The position numbers were made by a program, and so were the translations under genes. Under the pieces are notes generated by a model, which was not told the origin of the DNA, searched no databases, and saw only the letters and a list, made by a program, of their open reading frames with translations. A DNA stretch of 64,000 bases from Acidobacteriota bacterium (GTDB lineage: Bacteria; Actinomycetota; Acidimicrobiia; Acidimicrobiales; Microtrichaceae), in the NCBI GenBank assembly GCA_003577145.1, contig QEUP01000024.1, forward strand, positions 47,953-111,952, written 5' to 3'. Positions 34,059-43,861 of this stretch are shown piece after piece; within the stretch, counting starts at the first letter, position 1, and each line of letters starts with the position of its first letter.

Positions 34059-36677
34059 TCAGTCCGGGAACACCTGAGCGAGCAGCCACGAGTTGACCCG
34101 TTGTCGGCCCGCGTCAAGGTAGTGAACCCCGTCAGGCCGAAGCTCGACGCTCTCGGCGAGGGTCCCGCAGCTGCCGCCCGGACAGACGAACTCGGCGAGG
34201 TCCAGCAGTACCGCCTGGGGGGAGGATGCAACGACGGAGCGGTAGACCTCGTTCAGGCAGTACAGGCGCACGCCCAGGTCGGCCGGGGCCTGGTCGTCGA
34301 AGAACCGCGGTTGGGTGGTCACTGCTACCTTCGCCCCGGTGGAGCCGAGTGCCGAGACGGCGCCGGCGACTCCCGCATGGTATGTGGCGCGAAAGACGGG
34401 ATCGCACGGATGGCGCCAATCCCCGAGCAGGAAGTGATCAGCGGTGGCGTTCACCCCCAACACCAGGATCACGGCGTCGGGCTGCACGCTTGCCACCGTC
34501 TCCTGCCAACGAGGTGACACCTCCGCGCAGCTCGGATCGTCGACCGGGACCCCGTCGGCCCAGCGGTGAGGTGCGGGCAGTGCCGGATCGCATGCCTCAG
34601 CAGCAGCGTTGGTCACGACCACGCCGTAGGCTTGCTGCTCGGCGGCAAGCGAGTTGGCCAGGACGTCACCGTTGGTGTCGCCGGCGTAGACGACCTGCCT
34701 CACCGGTCCACTCACCCCTGGGTCTGCGCCGGCCTCGTCACCCCCGTCCCAGGCGATCGCCGCGAGGATCTGGCTCACGATCCAGGATCCGACGACCTCA
34801 GCGCCCTCATCCATGAAGTGAGCTCCGTCGGGCCGCAGCTCCACCCCGTCGATCTGATCCACGCACCCGCGGTCGTCACAGAGATGCTCGAACAGGTCGA
34901 TCAGGACCGCGCCCTTCCGCTCAGCGGCGATCGACCGGTAGATGTCGTTGACGCAGTCGATCCGCTCATCTGCGTCGGGCGGCTGGTCCTCGAGGACGAA
35001 GTAGGGGCTGGTGACCAGGACCGGGGTCGAGCCGCGCGCTTCCAGCAGGTCCAGACGCGCCTCGACCTCGCCTCGGTACCACTCGGCGAACTCGGGTTCA
35101 CACGGGTGGAGCCACTCCCCGTCCACCCGCCTGTCGGCGCTCGCCATCACACCCAGCATCAGGACCGAGGCATCGGGCTGGAACTGCTCGACGTCGCCGG
35201 GCCAGCTCTCCTCCCAGTCGTCACAGGCCTCGCTCTCGGGCTGCGCCTGACCATGGCCCCAGCGGAGCCGGCCATCACTGCGGGCCCCGTCGCACCCGGT
35301 CTCCCCGCGGTTCAGGATCACGACCCCGAGATCCTCCTGGATCCCGGTCAGCGAGTACCCGAGGGCCTGCGGCACCGAATCCCCGGCCAGGAGGATCCGC
35401 GCCGGCCGGGCTTCACCGGGAGCCACCGGCGGGAGCAGCGGGTCGGCTTGTGCCCGCGCCGCGGCCAGCTCCGACTCGAGCGCGCTGGCAGCCGATGGGC
35501 GCGCCGGCGGGTCGACGCTACCCGTCACGAGGACTGCGGCGACGAGCACGATCGCCGTGGGGACCACTACTAACTGGCGCGCTCGGGCCAGGCCACCGCG
35601 ACGGATTGGGCTCTCGATGGCTGCGTAGCTGGCAGCGGCCAACACCAGGCTCACCGCCACCTGCACGCCGAACAAGGGCCACCCCTTCAGACCGGTTCTG
35701 TCCTCGTCGAGCCAGACGAAGACGGGCCAGTGGATGAGGTAGAGCCCGTAGGAGACGACGCCGAGCCAGCACAGCGGTGCGAAGCTGAGACGGCGTCCCA
35801 GCGGCCCCCGGCTGGGGTGGACCGCGGCCGCTATCACCCCCGCCGCGGCGATGGCGAGCAGCGGGAAGCCACCGAGGTACAGGAACGTCGAGTCGCCGTC
35901 GAGCAACAGCCACGCCAGCAGGATGGCAGCGAAGGAACCTACGCCGACGATCTCGATCAGGTAACGCAACCCGATCCGCCGTACGTGGCCCCACTGGGCC
36001 AACACCAGCGCCAGCAGCGCACCTATGAGGATGGAGGCCGCGCGCGTATCGGTGCCGTAGTAGATGCGGCCGGCGGACACCGAGCCTTCGAAGAGGGCCA
36101 GGGTGGCCGCGAGCGAGAGCCCCACCAGCACGATCGTCGTCGCCATCAACGGCTTGAGGGACCGGCCACCGAGCCTGAGCAGCGCCAACACGACCAGCGG
36201 CCATACGAGGTAGAACTGCTCCTCGATGGCCAGCGACCACATGTGCTCGAGGGGCGATCGCTGTGCGAACAGCTCGAAGTAGCTCTGGCCGGCGACGATG
36301 TCGTGCCAGTTGGCGACATAGAACAGCGATGCCAGCCCTTCGTTGCGGACCTGTCCGGCGAGCTCGGGTGCGAGCAGCAGCCCGAGGCCGCCGATCATGG
36401 CGAGCGCCAGCAGCAGGGCGGGGAGCAGTCGGCGGGCCCGGCGTGACCAGAACTCCCGCAGGTCGACGCTGCCGCGGTTCGCCCACTCGCCCACCAGCAA
36501 CGTGGTTATCAAGAAGCCGCTCAGAGTGAAGAACAGGTCGACGCCCAGGAAACCTCCACTGATGCGCTCGCCGTGGAACAGCAGGACCGCGAGGATCGCC
36601 AATCCTCGGATGCCGTCGAGGGCGGGCACTCGGCGGATGCCCCGTACGCTCAATCGTCCACTCCGCTCTCTGACCAT
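34059..36677 (-). CDS. Acyltransferase-3 family protein with two SGNH domains
   Basis: An 872-residue membrane protein. Residues 15-375 form the acyltransferase-3 domain (LDGIRGLAILAVLLFHG, RRARRLLPALLLA, about 10 membrane helices) that moves acyl groups across the membrane. Two extracytoplasmic SGNH-hydrolase-like domains follow. The first (about 425-645) has GDSVPQ with the Ser at 434 and a DGAH block near its end. The second (about 650-872) has GDTNGD, so the nucleophile position (668) is Thr, while DGVH is kept. AT3 proteins usually carry one SGNH domain (about 650-700 residues in total), so this is a tandem duplication with a probably inactive second unit. ATG 36677 is chosen; TTG 36734 is an alternative. 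Likely O-acetylates a cell-surface polysaccharide. Confidence 0.88.
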   Translation of the reverse strand: MVRERSGRLSVRGIRRVPALDGIRGLAILAVLLFHGERISGGFLGVDLFFTLSGFLITTLLVGEWANRGSVDLREFWSRRARRLLPALLLALAMIGGLGLLLAPELAGQVRNEGLASLFYVANWHDIVAGQSYFELFAQRSPLEHMWSLAIEEQFYLVWPLVVLALLRLGGRSLKPLMATTIVLVGLSLAATLALFEGSVSAGRIYYGTDTRAASILIGALLALVLAQWGHVRRIGLRYLIEIVGVGSFAAILLAWLLLDGDSTFLYLGGFPLLAIAAAGVIAAAVHPSRGPLGRRLSFAPLCWLGVVSYGLYLIHWPVFVWLDEDRTGLKGWPLFGVQVAVSLVLAAASYAAIESPIRRGGLARARQLVVVPTAIVLVAAVLVTGSVDPPARPSAASALESELAAARAQADPLLPPVAPGEARPARILLAGDSVPQALGYSLTGIQEDLGVVILNRGETGCDGARSDGRLRWGHGQAQPESEACDDWEESWPGDVEQFQPDASVLMLGVMASADRRVDGEWLHPCEPEFAEWYRGEVEARLDLLEARGSTPVLVTSPYFVLEDQPPDADERIDCVNDIYRSIAAERKGAVLIDLFEHLCDDRGCVDQIDGVELRPDGAHFMDEGAEVVGSWIVSQILAAIAWDGGDEAGADPGVSGPVRQVVYAGDTNGDVLANSLAAEQQAYGVVVTNAAAEACDPALPAPHRWADGVPVDDPSCAEVSPRWQETVASVQPDAVILVLGVNATADHFLLGDWRHPCDPVFRATYHAGVAGAVSALGSTGAKVAVTTQPRFFDDQAPADLGVRLYCLNEVYRSVVASSPQAVLLDLAEFVCPGGSCGTLAESVELRPDGVHYLDAGRQRVNSWLLAQVFPD

Positions 36678-36865
36678 CAGGCGCGAATGCCAGGCGTGCC
36701 CACCCGGGGCACGCTGAGCGTTACATCGGCTCAACCGCAGGCGAGTTGAGCCGAGGTGGGTCCCCTCGGCACACGCGCCGGCTACGGTGCTCGATCGAGC
36801 ACACCTCTGGTGGCCTGGCTCGTAGGGGTCCGGCAGATCCTCGATTCGAGCGCTACGGCCACGCG

Positions 36866-38641
36866 TCAGCTCAAAGGGAAGACGACCGGTGTCAATGCGA
36901 TGGTCACCACGAACGTGGTGATGCTGACAGGGAAGCCGAGCCTGGCGAAGTCGGTGAAGCGGTAGCCGCCCATGCCGTAGACCATGGTGTTGGTCTGGTA
37001 CCCGATCGGGCTTAGGAACGACGAAGACGCACCGACGAGCACGACGACGGCGAACGGACGGGGGTCGAGGCCCGCTTGGGCCGCGGTGGCCAGGCCGATG
37101 GGCAGGACCAGGGCAGCAGCGGCGCTGTTGGAGAGCAGCTCGGTCATGGCCATGGTGACGAGCAGCACGATGACCAGGAGCCCGATGTCGCCGAGGGCGT
37201 CGGCGCGCACCACCAGCTCAGCCAGGTGGTCTGCCAGGCCGCTGGCGATCACCGCGTTCCCGAGGGCGATGCTCGTGGCCATGATCACGATCACGCCGAG
37301 ATCCACCGAGCGCGCCGCGCGTGACGGCGAGATGATTCCCAAGGCCACCAGCCCGAAAGCCACCAGGACTGCCATGGTCGCGAGGCTCACGAGCTCGGTC
37401 GCCGACACGACGACGAGGGCGAGCACCGCCAGCTCGACGATGCGGGCCCTCTCGGGCTGTGGCGGCTCTCCCTCTGCGAGCTCGGAGACCACCAGGAAGT
37501 CCTTGCCCTCCCGCCAGCGGATCCCGAAGTCGGCGTCGGCGACCACCAACAACACATCGCCGCCCCGCAGGTTCACGTCCCCCACTTTTCCCTCCACGCG
37601 GTGGGCCGCACGGTGGACGCCCATGACCACGCCTCCGAAACGGTTGCGGAAGCCGACCTCGCGGATGTTGGATCCGACCAGCATCGACCGCTCACTGACG
37701 ACGACCTCGAAGACCCGGTGATCCCCGGTTTCGAGGATCTTCACGTGCCTTTGCGCTGCCAGCTCCAACCCGCGCAGTCGCTGGAGGTCGAGCACCCGTT
37801 TGACATCGCCCACGAACGTCAATCGGTCGCCGCTGGCCAGTGGATCGTCGGGACCGGCGGGAACCACGCTGGTGCCGTCCGGGTGCTCGATGGCCACCAG
37901 GAACACGCCTTGGAGGTTGCGCAGGCCCGCCTCGGCGACGGTCCTTCCGGCTACGGATTGATCTGTTGTCACGAGCATCTCCAGCGTGAACTCCCTGACC
38001 TCGCTTCCGATCTGGTCGGCTGGGCCTCGGCGATCGGGGAGCAGCAACGGAGCGACGAGCACGGTCACGCCGACGCCGAGAGCTGCGACCGGCAGCCCCA
38101 CGGGGGTGATCTCGAAGAAGCCGAGGGGATCCATGCCCTGTTCCTCGAGGATCCCCGAGACGAGCAGGTTGGTGGAGGTGCCGATGATCGTGATCAAGCC
38201 GCCGAGGATGGCGGCAAAGCTCAACGGCATGAGGTAGCGGCCCGGGGGCTGCCCGGCACGGCTCGCCCAGGCGGTGACGCGTGGTGCCAGCAGTGCGACG
38301 AGGGGAGTGTTGGCCATGAAGCCGGAGGCGGCTGCCGTCGGTGCGCAGACCCGCGCCAGGTCAGCTCTGCGTCGACCCGGCTCGGCGGAGAAGAGCCGAT
38401 CGGTGAAGCCGCGGAGCGCGCCAGTGGCGTCGACTGCTCCGGCGAGCACGTACAGGGCACCGACAGTGATCGGTGCCGGGTTGGAGAAGCCGGCGAAGGC
38501 CTCGGTCTCGTCGAGCACTCCCGCCGCGAGGAGCACCACGGCGGAACCAGCCATGGTCACTGGCGCCGGGATCCGTTCGGTTGCCAGCAGCACCACGGTG
38601 ACAGCCAGCACGGCGAGGGTGATCCAGGCGTCGGCGGTCAT
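36866..38641 (-). CDS. SLC13/DASS-type permease with TrkA-C domains
   Basis: A 591-residue membrane protein of the divalent anion:Na+ symporter family. Two SNT-like motifs are seen: IIGTSTNLL (about 150) and SPIGYQTNTM (near 550). Between the two membrane halves lie two TrkA-C/RCK-like regulatory domains (about 215-375, with GDRLTFVGDVKRV and RGGDVLLVVADAD). Substrates in the family are sulfate, dicarboxylates or phosphate. ATG shares one base with the serC stop (TGATG), so it is translationally coupled to serC. Confidence 0.87.
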   Translation of the reverse strand: MTADAWITLAVLAVTVVLLATERIPAPVTMAGSAVVLLAAGVLDETEAFAGFSNPAPITVGALYVLAGAVDATGALRGFTDRLFSAEPGRRRADLARVCAPTAAASGFMANTPLVALLAPRVTAWASRAGQPPGRYLMPLSFAAILGGLITIIGTSTNLLVSGILEEQGMDPLGFFEITPVGLPVAALGVGVTVLVAPLLLPDRRGPADQIGSEVREFTLEMLVTTDQSVAGRTVAEAGLRNLQGVFLVAIEHPDGTSVVPAGPDDPLASGDRLTFVGDVKRVLDLQRLRGLELAAQRHVKILETGDHRVFEVVVSERSMLVGSNIREVGFRNRFGGVVMGVHRAAHRVEGKVGDVNLRGGDVLLVVADADFGIRWREGKDFLVVSELAEGEPPQPERARIVELAVLALVVVSATELVSLATMAVLVAFGLVALGIISPSRAARSVDLGVIVIMATSIALGNAVIASGLADHLAELVVRADALGDIGLLVIVLLVTMAMTELLSNSAAAALVLPIGLATAAQAGLDPRPFAVVVLVGASSSFLSPIGYQTNTMVYGMGGYRFTDFARLGFPVSITTFVVTIALTPVVFPLS

Positions 38642-39774
38642 CAGGCCAGGCGGTCGATGACGTAGTCGATGCAGTGGGTGAGGGCTTCGATGTCAGCGGG
38701 ATCGATCGCGGGGAACATGGCGATCCTGAGCTGGTTGCGCCCGAGCTTGCGGTAGGGCTCGGTGTCGACGATGGCGTTCGCCCGCAGGACTGCGGCCAAG
38801 GTCAGGGCGTCGAGCGAACCGTCGAAGTCGATGGTGGCCACGACGTGGCTCCGGTCGGCGGGCTCGGCGACGAACGGTGCCGCGAAGTCGGCCTTGTCGG
38901 CCCAGCCGTAGAGGATCTCCGCCGAGCGGTCACAGCGGGCAGCCGACCAGTCGAGGCCACCGTTCGAGTTGATCCATTCGACCTGCTGTACCGCCAGGAA
39001 GATCGTTGCCAGGGCCGGCGTGTTGTAGGTCTGGTCCTTGCGGGAGTTGTCCAGGGCGATCTTCAGATCCAGCGAAGCCGGGATCCAGCGGTGGGACGCG
39101 GCGATGCGCTCGATCCGCGCCAGGCAGCGCGGCGAGCAGGCAGCCAACCAGAGCCCGCCGTCAGCGGCGAGGCCCTTCTGGGGGGCGAAGTAGTAGACGT
39201 CGGCCTCAGCGGGATCGAAGCGGAGGCCTCCGACGCCAGAGGTGGCGTCGACCGCCACGAGTGCGTCAGCGGATGCCCCGGAAGGCCGGGTGACCGGCAT
39301 CATCACACCGGTGGAGGTCTCGTTCTGTGTCAGGGCGTACAGGTCGATGTCGTCCCGTCCGAGTGGATCCGGGTGGGTCCCCGCCGGGCTCTCGATGACC
39401 TCTGGCCCGGCGAGGTGAGGAGCGGCCTGGACGGCGGCGGCGAACTTGGCGCTGAACTCCCCGAAGCTGAGGTGCTGGCTGCGCCTCTCGATGAGCCCGA
39501 ACGCCGCCGCGTCCCAGAAGAGGGTGGTGCCGCCGTTCCCCAACAGGATCTCGTAGCCGTCGGGCAGCGCCAGCAACTCGCTGAGCCCGTTGCGCAGTGC
39601 CGCCACCTGGAACCTGACCGATGCCTGACGGTGGCTGGTACCGAGATACCCGTCGGCCGCCCGGGCCAGAGCTTCTACTGCTTCGGTTCGGACCTTTGAT
39701 GGCCCGGACCCGAACCTGCCGTCGCGGGGGACCAGATCGGCCGGGATGCGGATATCGGGGGTCTCGTCGCTCAT
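38641..39774 (-). CDS. serC: Phosphoserine aminotransferase
   Basis: A 377-residue PLP enzyme (class V fold) converting 3-phosphohydroxypyruvate and glutamate to phosphoserine in serine synthesis. The N-terminal motif RFGSGPSKVR is typical of the actinobacterial SerC group, and the PLP lysine lies in YFAPQKGLAADGG. ATG 39772-39774 (MSDETPDI) is preferred to TTG 39783. It is divergent from the aminotransferase at 39882, and serA (43862) is 4 kb away on the other strand, so the serine pathway is nearly complete here except serB. Confidence 0.94.
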   Translation of the reverse strand: MSDETPDIRIPADLVPRDGRFGSGPSKVRTEAVEALARAADGYLGTSHRQASVRFQVAALRNGLSELLALPDGYEILLGNGGTTLFWDAAAFGLIERRSQHLSFGEFSAKFAAAVQAAPHLAGPEVIESPAGTHPDPLGRDDIDLYALTQNETSTGVMMPVTRPSGASADALVAVDATSGVGGLRFDPAEADVYYFAPQKGLAADGGLWLAACSPRCLARIERIAASHRWIPASLDLKIALDNSRKDQTYNTPALATIFLAVQQVEWINSNGGLDWSAARCDRSAEILYGWADKADFAAPFVAEPADRSHVVATIDFDGSLDALTLAAVLRANAIVDTEPYRKLGRNQLRIAMFPAIDPADIEALTHCIDYVIDRLA

Positions 39775-39881
39775 CGCGTGCAACTATCGCGGGCGAACGT
39801 CATGACCACAAACGTTCAAGTCGTCGGGGGTCGGTCGGCGCCTACTGTTGAGGATGCCGGCTGATCGTCAGGAGCCTTGCC

Positions 39882-41087
39882 ATGACCAGCAGAGGGATCG
39901 CGCAACGCATAGCCGCCATCTCGCCGTCGGCGACCCTGGCGGTCGACGCCAAGGCCAAGGCCCTGAAGGCCGCCGGCGAACCGGTGATCGGCTTCGGCGC
40001 CGGCGAACCGGACTTCCCGACGCCCGAGTACATCGTGGAGGCGGCGGTGGCCGCCTGCCGGGAGGAGCGCTTCCACCGCTATACCCCCACACCCGGCCTG
40101 CCCGAACTGCGTGAGGCCATTGCCGCCAAGACCAAGCGTGACTCCGGGTACGACGTGGACTCGTCGCAGGTGCTGGTGACCAACGGCGGCAAGCACGCGG
40201 TGTTCACCGCCATAACCTCTCTGCTCAACGAGGGCGAGGAGGTGCTACTCCCCGCGCCCTACTGGACGACCTATCCCGAGCCGGTCCGGTTGGCCGGTGG
40301 GCAGCCGGTGGTGGTCCACACCGACGAATCCACCGGCTACCGGGCCAGCATCGACATGCTGGAGCGGGCCGCCAGTGCCGCCACCAAGGCGTTGATATTC
40401 GTGTCCCCGTCCAACCCGAGCGGCGCGGTCTACTCCCGGGACGAGATCGAGGCCATCGGCAGGTGGGCGTTGGAGCGGGAGATCTGGGTGATCACCGACG
40501 AGATCTACGAGCACCTCGTCTACGGCGACAACGAGTTCCACTCGATCGCCACCGTCGTGCCGGATCTGGCCGAACGTTGCCTCGTGCTCAACGGTGTGGC
40601 CAAGACCTACGCGATGACCGGCTGGCGGGTCGGGTGGATGATCGGGCCGGGCGACGTCGTCGCTGCCGCGGCCAACTTCCAGTCGCATCTCACCTCCAAC
40701 GTGTCGAACGTCTCGCAGTACGCGGCGCTGACGGCGGTGTCGGGGGACCTGAGCGCGGTGGCCGCCATGCGGGAGGAGTTCGACCGGCGCCGCCGGGTGA
40801 TCCACAAGATGCTCAACGAGATAGACGGCGTCACCTGCCCCGAGCCACAGGGCGCCTTCTACGCCTATCCCTCACTCAGAGGTGTGCTGGGCAGGGAGAT
40901 CGCCGGTGCTCGGCCCGAGACCTCCTTGGAGTTGGCCGACCTGGTCCTCGACGAGGCCAAGGTGGCGTTCGTCCCCGGCGAGGCCTTCGGCACGCCTGGC
41001 TACGCCCGGTTCTCGTTCGCCCTCAGTGAACACGACCTGGTCGAGGGCATCAGCCGCATCGGCGACCTCTTCGCCGCCGCGCGCTAG
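39882..41087 (+). CDS. aspC: Aspartate aminotransferase (class I/II PLP enzyme)
   Basis: A 401-residue fold-type I aminotransferase of the I-gamma group. Seen are [41 protein letters not shown] and the PLP-lysine motif [17 protein letters not shown]-terminal substrate arginine in [14 protein letters not shown] at 39882 follows AGGAGCC. The reaction is likely aspartate plus 2-oxoglutarate to oxaloacetate plus glutamate; some members also use prephenate. The peptidase gene follows after 10 bp, so they may be co-transcribed. Confidence 0.9.
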   Translation: MTSRGIAQRIAAISPSATLAVDAKAKALKAAGEPVIGFGAGEPDFPTPEYIVEAAVAACREERFHRYTPTPGLPELREAIAAKTKRDSGYDVDSSQVLVTNGGKHAVFTAITSLLNEGEEVLLPAPYWTTYPEPVRLAGGQPVVVHTDESTGYRASIDMLERAASAATKALIFVSPSNPSGAVYSRDEIEAIGRWALEREIWVITDEIYEHLVYGDNEFHSIATVVPDLAERCLVLNGVAKTYAMTGWRVGWMIGPGDVVAAAANFQSHLTSNVSNVSQYAALTAVSGDLSAVAAMREEFDRRRRVIHKMLNEIDGVTCPEPQGAFYAYPSLRGVLGREIAGARPETSLELADLVLDEAKVAFVPGEAFGTPGYARFSFALSEHDLVEGISRIGDLFAAAR

Positions 41088-41097
41088 CGCTGGTGCC

Positions 41098-43146
41098 GTG
41101 ACTGCAATCCTGCCCTACGGCTCCTGGCCGTCGCCGATCAGCGCCGACGTGGTGGTTTCCAGCGCGATCAGCCTCGGGGAGGTGCACGCGACTCCGACAG
41201 CCGTCTACTGGAGTGAGCTGCGCCCCGACGAGGGCGGGCGGGTACAGATCGTGCGGCAACCGGTGGTGTCGGATTCGTTCACGACGAGGAAGGGTCACTC
41301 CAGCACCACCGTCGGTGCCGAGAAGTGGCTGAACCCCGAAGACATGTTGCCCACCGGTTTCTCGGCGCGCACGCGGGTGCACGAGTACGGCGGCGGGGCC
41401 TGGTGGGTGCACCCCGCCCCGGTCACCTCCGACACCGGTGACGTCGTCTACTTCGCCAATTGGGACGACCAGCGCCTGTACCGGCTCGACCCGGGCGGCG
41501 AGCCGGTACCGATCACCGTCCCCTCGACCGAGCAGATCGGTCTTCGCCACGCCGACGGGGTGGTCACCGGCGACGGACGCTGGATCATCTGCGTACGCGA
41601 GGTCCACACCGGTGAAGATGAGGCGGTCAACGAACTGGTCGCGGTGCCAACCGGAGGCGGCGACGCAGTAGGGCTCCTCGAAGGACCCGACTTCGTGTCG
41701 TTCCCGCGCCTGGATCACGTCTCGAGCCGGCTCTGCTGGACCCAGTGGGATCATCCCGCCATGCCCTGGGACGCGACCGAGCTGTGGGTGGCCACCTTCG
41801 ACACCTCCGGTGAGGTGCCGGTTCTGCGCGACGCCCGTCAGGTCGCCGGCGGGACCGCCGAGTCGGTGTTCCAGCCGCAGTGGAGCCCCGAGGGCGTTCT
41901 GCACTTCGTGTCGGACCGGACCGGCTGGTGGAACATCCACCGGTTCCCGGGCCCCGGGATGCCCGCGGGTGACCCGGTTGCCGTGACCGCATTTGCCGGG
42001 GAGGTGGGTACACCGCAGTGGGTTTTCGGCATGTCCCGGTATGCCTTTGCACCGGGGGGCCGGATCGTCTGTGCCTACTCCAAGGACGGCACCGATCACC
42101 TGGCCGTGGTGCAGGCGGGCGACGGTGAGGTTCGTGACATCGAGACCGGCTTCACCCACATCAGCGGGGTCACGCAACGCCAGGCGATGACGCTGGGGGT
42201 GATGGCATCGCCGTCCCGGGAGCCGGCAGTCGTCTCGCTGTGTGCCGTCGGCGCTGAGCTCGGCCCGCCGATCGTCCACCGCCCACCACGCGACCTGGGC
42301 CTCGACCCCCGGTGGTTCTCGTCGCCGGAGCCGATCGCGTTCCCCACCGGCGGCGGCCGGACCGCCCACGCCATGTTCTACCGACCGACCAACCCCGACG
42401 TCGCCGGACCTGCCGCCGAGCAGCCGCCGCTGCTGGTGCTCATCCACGGTGGTCCCACATCGCAGGCCCGGGTCATGCTGAGCCTCGGTCTGCAGTACTG
42501 GACCAGCCGGGGCTTCGCCGTCGTCGACGTCAACTACCGGGGCAGCACCGGCTACGGGCGCCCCTACAGGGAGCTGCTGAACGGCCAGTGGGGCATAGCC
42601 GACGTCGAGGACTGCGTCGCCGTAGCCCGCTACCTGGCCGAACAGGGTCTCGTCGATCCTGGCCGGCTGCTGATACGCGGCGGGAGTGCCGGGGGCTTCA
42701 CCACGCTCGCCGCCCTCGCCTTCCACGACACCTTCGCCGCCGGCGCCAGCTCCTACGGCGTCGCCGACCTCGAAGCGCTCGCCAAGGAGACGCACAAGTT
42801 CGAGTCGCGCTACCTCGATTCGCTCATCGGGCCCTACCCCGAGGACAGTGACGCCTACACCGAGCGCTCACCGATCCACCACGTCGAAGGGCTCGACAGG
42901 CCGTTGATCATCTTCCAGGGACTCGAGGACGAGGTGGTGCCACCTGAGCAGGCCGAGATGATGGTCGCTGCTCTGCGGGAACGGAGCGTGCCGTATGCAT
43001 ACATTGCCTTCGAGGGCGAGCAGCACGGCTTCCGGCGGGCGGAGAACATCAAGCGTGTCCTCGAAGCCGAGCTGTCGTTCTACTCGCAGGTCTTCGGGTT
43101 CGGCCTGGCAGACGACATCGAGCCGGTAGCAGTGGAGAATCTCTGA
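41098..43146 (+). CDS. S9 family prolyl oligopeptidase-like serine peptidase
   Basis: A 682-residue cytosolic peptidase. Residues 1-400 form a beta-propeller of the dipeptidyl-aminopeptidase/acylaminoacyl-peptidase type (HEYGGGAWWVHP, PQWSPEGVLHFVSDRTG); residues 420-682 are an alpha/beta hydrolase with HGGPTSQ oxyanion region, nucleophile in RGGSAGGFTTL, acid in GLEDEVVPPEQ and histidine in EGEQHGFRRAE. GTG at 41098 lies 10 bp after the aminotransferase stop. No signal peptide. S9C assignment is by pattern, substrate unknown. Confidence 0.9.
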   Translation: MTAILPYGSWPSPISADVVVSSAISLGEVHATPTAVYWSELRPDEGGRVQIVRQPVVSDSFTTRKGHSSTTVGAEKWLNPEDMLPTGFSARTRVHEYGGGAWWVHPAPVTSDTGDVVYFANWDDQRLYRLDPGGEPVPITVPSTEQIGLRHADGVVTGDGRWIICVREVHTGEDEAVNELVAVPTGGGDAVGLLEGPDFVSFPRLDHVSSRLCWTQWDHPAMPWDATELWVATFDTSGEVPVLRDARQVAGGTAESVFQPQWSPEGVLHFVSDRTGWWNIHRFPGPGMPAGDPVAVTAFAGEVGTPQWVFGMSRYAFAPGGRIVCAYSKDGTDHLAVVQAGDGEVRDIETGFTHISGVTQRQAMTLGVMASPSREPAVVSLCAVGAELGPPIVHRPPRDLGLDPRWFSSPEPIAFPTGGGRTAHAMFYRPTNPDVAGPAAEQPPLLVLIHGGPTSQARVMLSLGLQYWTSRGFAVVDVNYRGSTGYGRPYRELLNGQWGIADVEDCVAVARYLAEQGLVDPGRLLIRGGSAGGFTTLAALAFHDTFAAGASSYGVADLEALAKETHKFESRYLDSLIGPYPEDSDAYTERSPIHHVEGLDRPLIIFQGLEDEVVPPEQAEMMVAALRERSVPYAYIAFEGEQHGFRRAENIKRVLEAELSFYSQVFGFGLADDIEPVAVENL

Positions 43147-43189
43147 ACGGCCCGGGGGTAGCCGGCCACACGGTGGATGACACGGCGGC

Positions 43190-43413
43190 GAGGTCATGGG
43201 TCGCTGTAGCCGACCACACGGCGGGTGAGGGTAGTGAGGTCATGGGTCGCTGTAGCCCACACGGCGGGTGAGGGTAGTGAGGTCATGGGTCGCTGTAGCC
43301 CACACGGCGGGTGAGGGTAGTGAGGTCATGGGTCGCTGTAGCCGACCACACGGCGGGTGAGGGTAGTGAGGTCATGGGTCGCTGTAGCCGACCACACGGC
43401 GGGTGACAGGGCG
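43190..43413. repeat. Minisatellite: five tandem 43/46-bp units
   Basis: Units begin GAGGTCATGGGTCGCTGTAG at 43190, 43236, 43279, 43322 and 43368. Units 1, 4 and 5 contain CCGACCACACGG; units 2 and 3 read CCCACACGG and are 3 bp shorter. A degenerate half unit precedes at about 43155-43185. The block fills the 316-bp gap between the peptidase and the DUF2007-like gene and encodes no recognisable protein. It is a variable-number tandem repeat, not CRISPR. Confidence 0.92.
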
Positions 43414-43462
43414 GCGAGGGCATCTGGTTCGGACTTGGCCTGTTGCCTGTAGGTTGCAGGGC

Positions 43463-43726
43463 GTGGAAGAAGGGCTCGTCGAGATCGCTCGCTGCCGTGA
43501 CTCCTTCCAGGCACAGACCATCGTCGCCTCGCTGCGAGCGGCGGCCATCCCGGCCGTCTCGGTCGGAGACCCGTTCCTCGCTGGCCGGGCCGACACGGCT
43601 CCGTACTGGTCGGTGAAACCTGGTCCCCGCATCCTGGTGAGGCCCGAGCAGGCGCAGGAGGCCCGCGACCTGATCAGCCTGGGTCTCGAAGACCCCTCCG
43701 GCGGAGATGTTCTCGACCTGACCTGA
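43463..43726 (+). CDS. Small DUF2007-like protein
   Basis: An 87-residue protein starting with GTG, with the pattern LVEIARCRDSFQAQTIVASL...AAIPAVSVGDPF...ILVRPEQAQEARDLI, close to the ferredoxin-like putative signal-transducing family DUF2007. No signal peptide. It lies directly after the minisatellite and upstream of serA, with no obvious functional link. Real gene status is supported by the family-like pattern and codon use. Confidence 0.65.
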   Translation: MEEGLVEIARCRDSFQAQTIVASLRAAAIPAVSVGDPFLAGRADTAPYWSVKPGPRILVRPEQAQEARDLISLGLEDPSGGDVLDLT

Positions 43727-43861
43727 GGACCGCTTGCCTGGGGCGGTCACCCGGCCGGGTTGGTGCCGGCCAGGTCGAGGCGGTGCATCCACTCGTCGTC
43801 CCCATGCTCCAACTGCTGAAACGTTTGGCCCGGCTTGCTCCGCCGGTCAACAATGAGCGCC

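Noticed and set aside
43190-43413. CRISPR-like array of regular repeats
   Set aside because: The units are contiguous without unique spacers and differ only by a 3-bp indel; no cas gene is near.
43727-43861. Leader peptide or riboswitch before serA
   Set aside because: No short ORF with a serine-rich run and no hairpin-terminator arrangement is visible.
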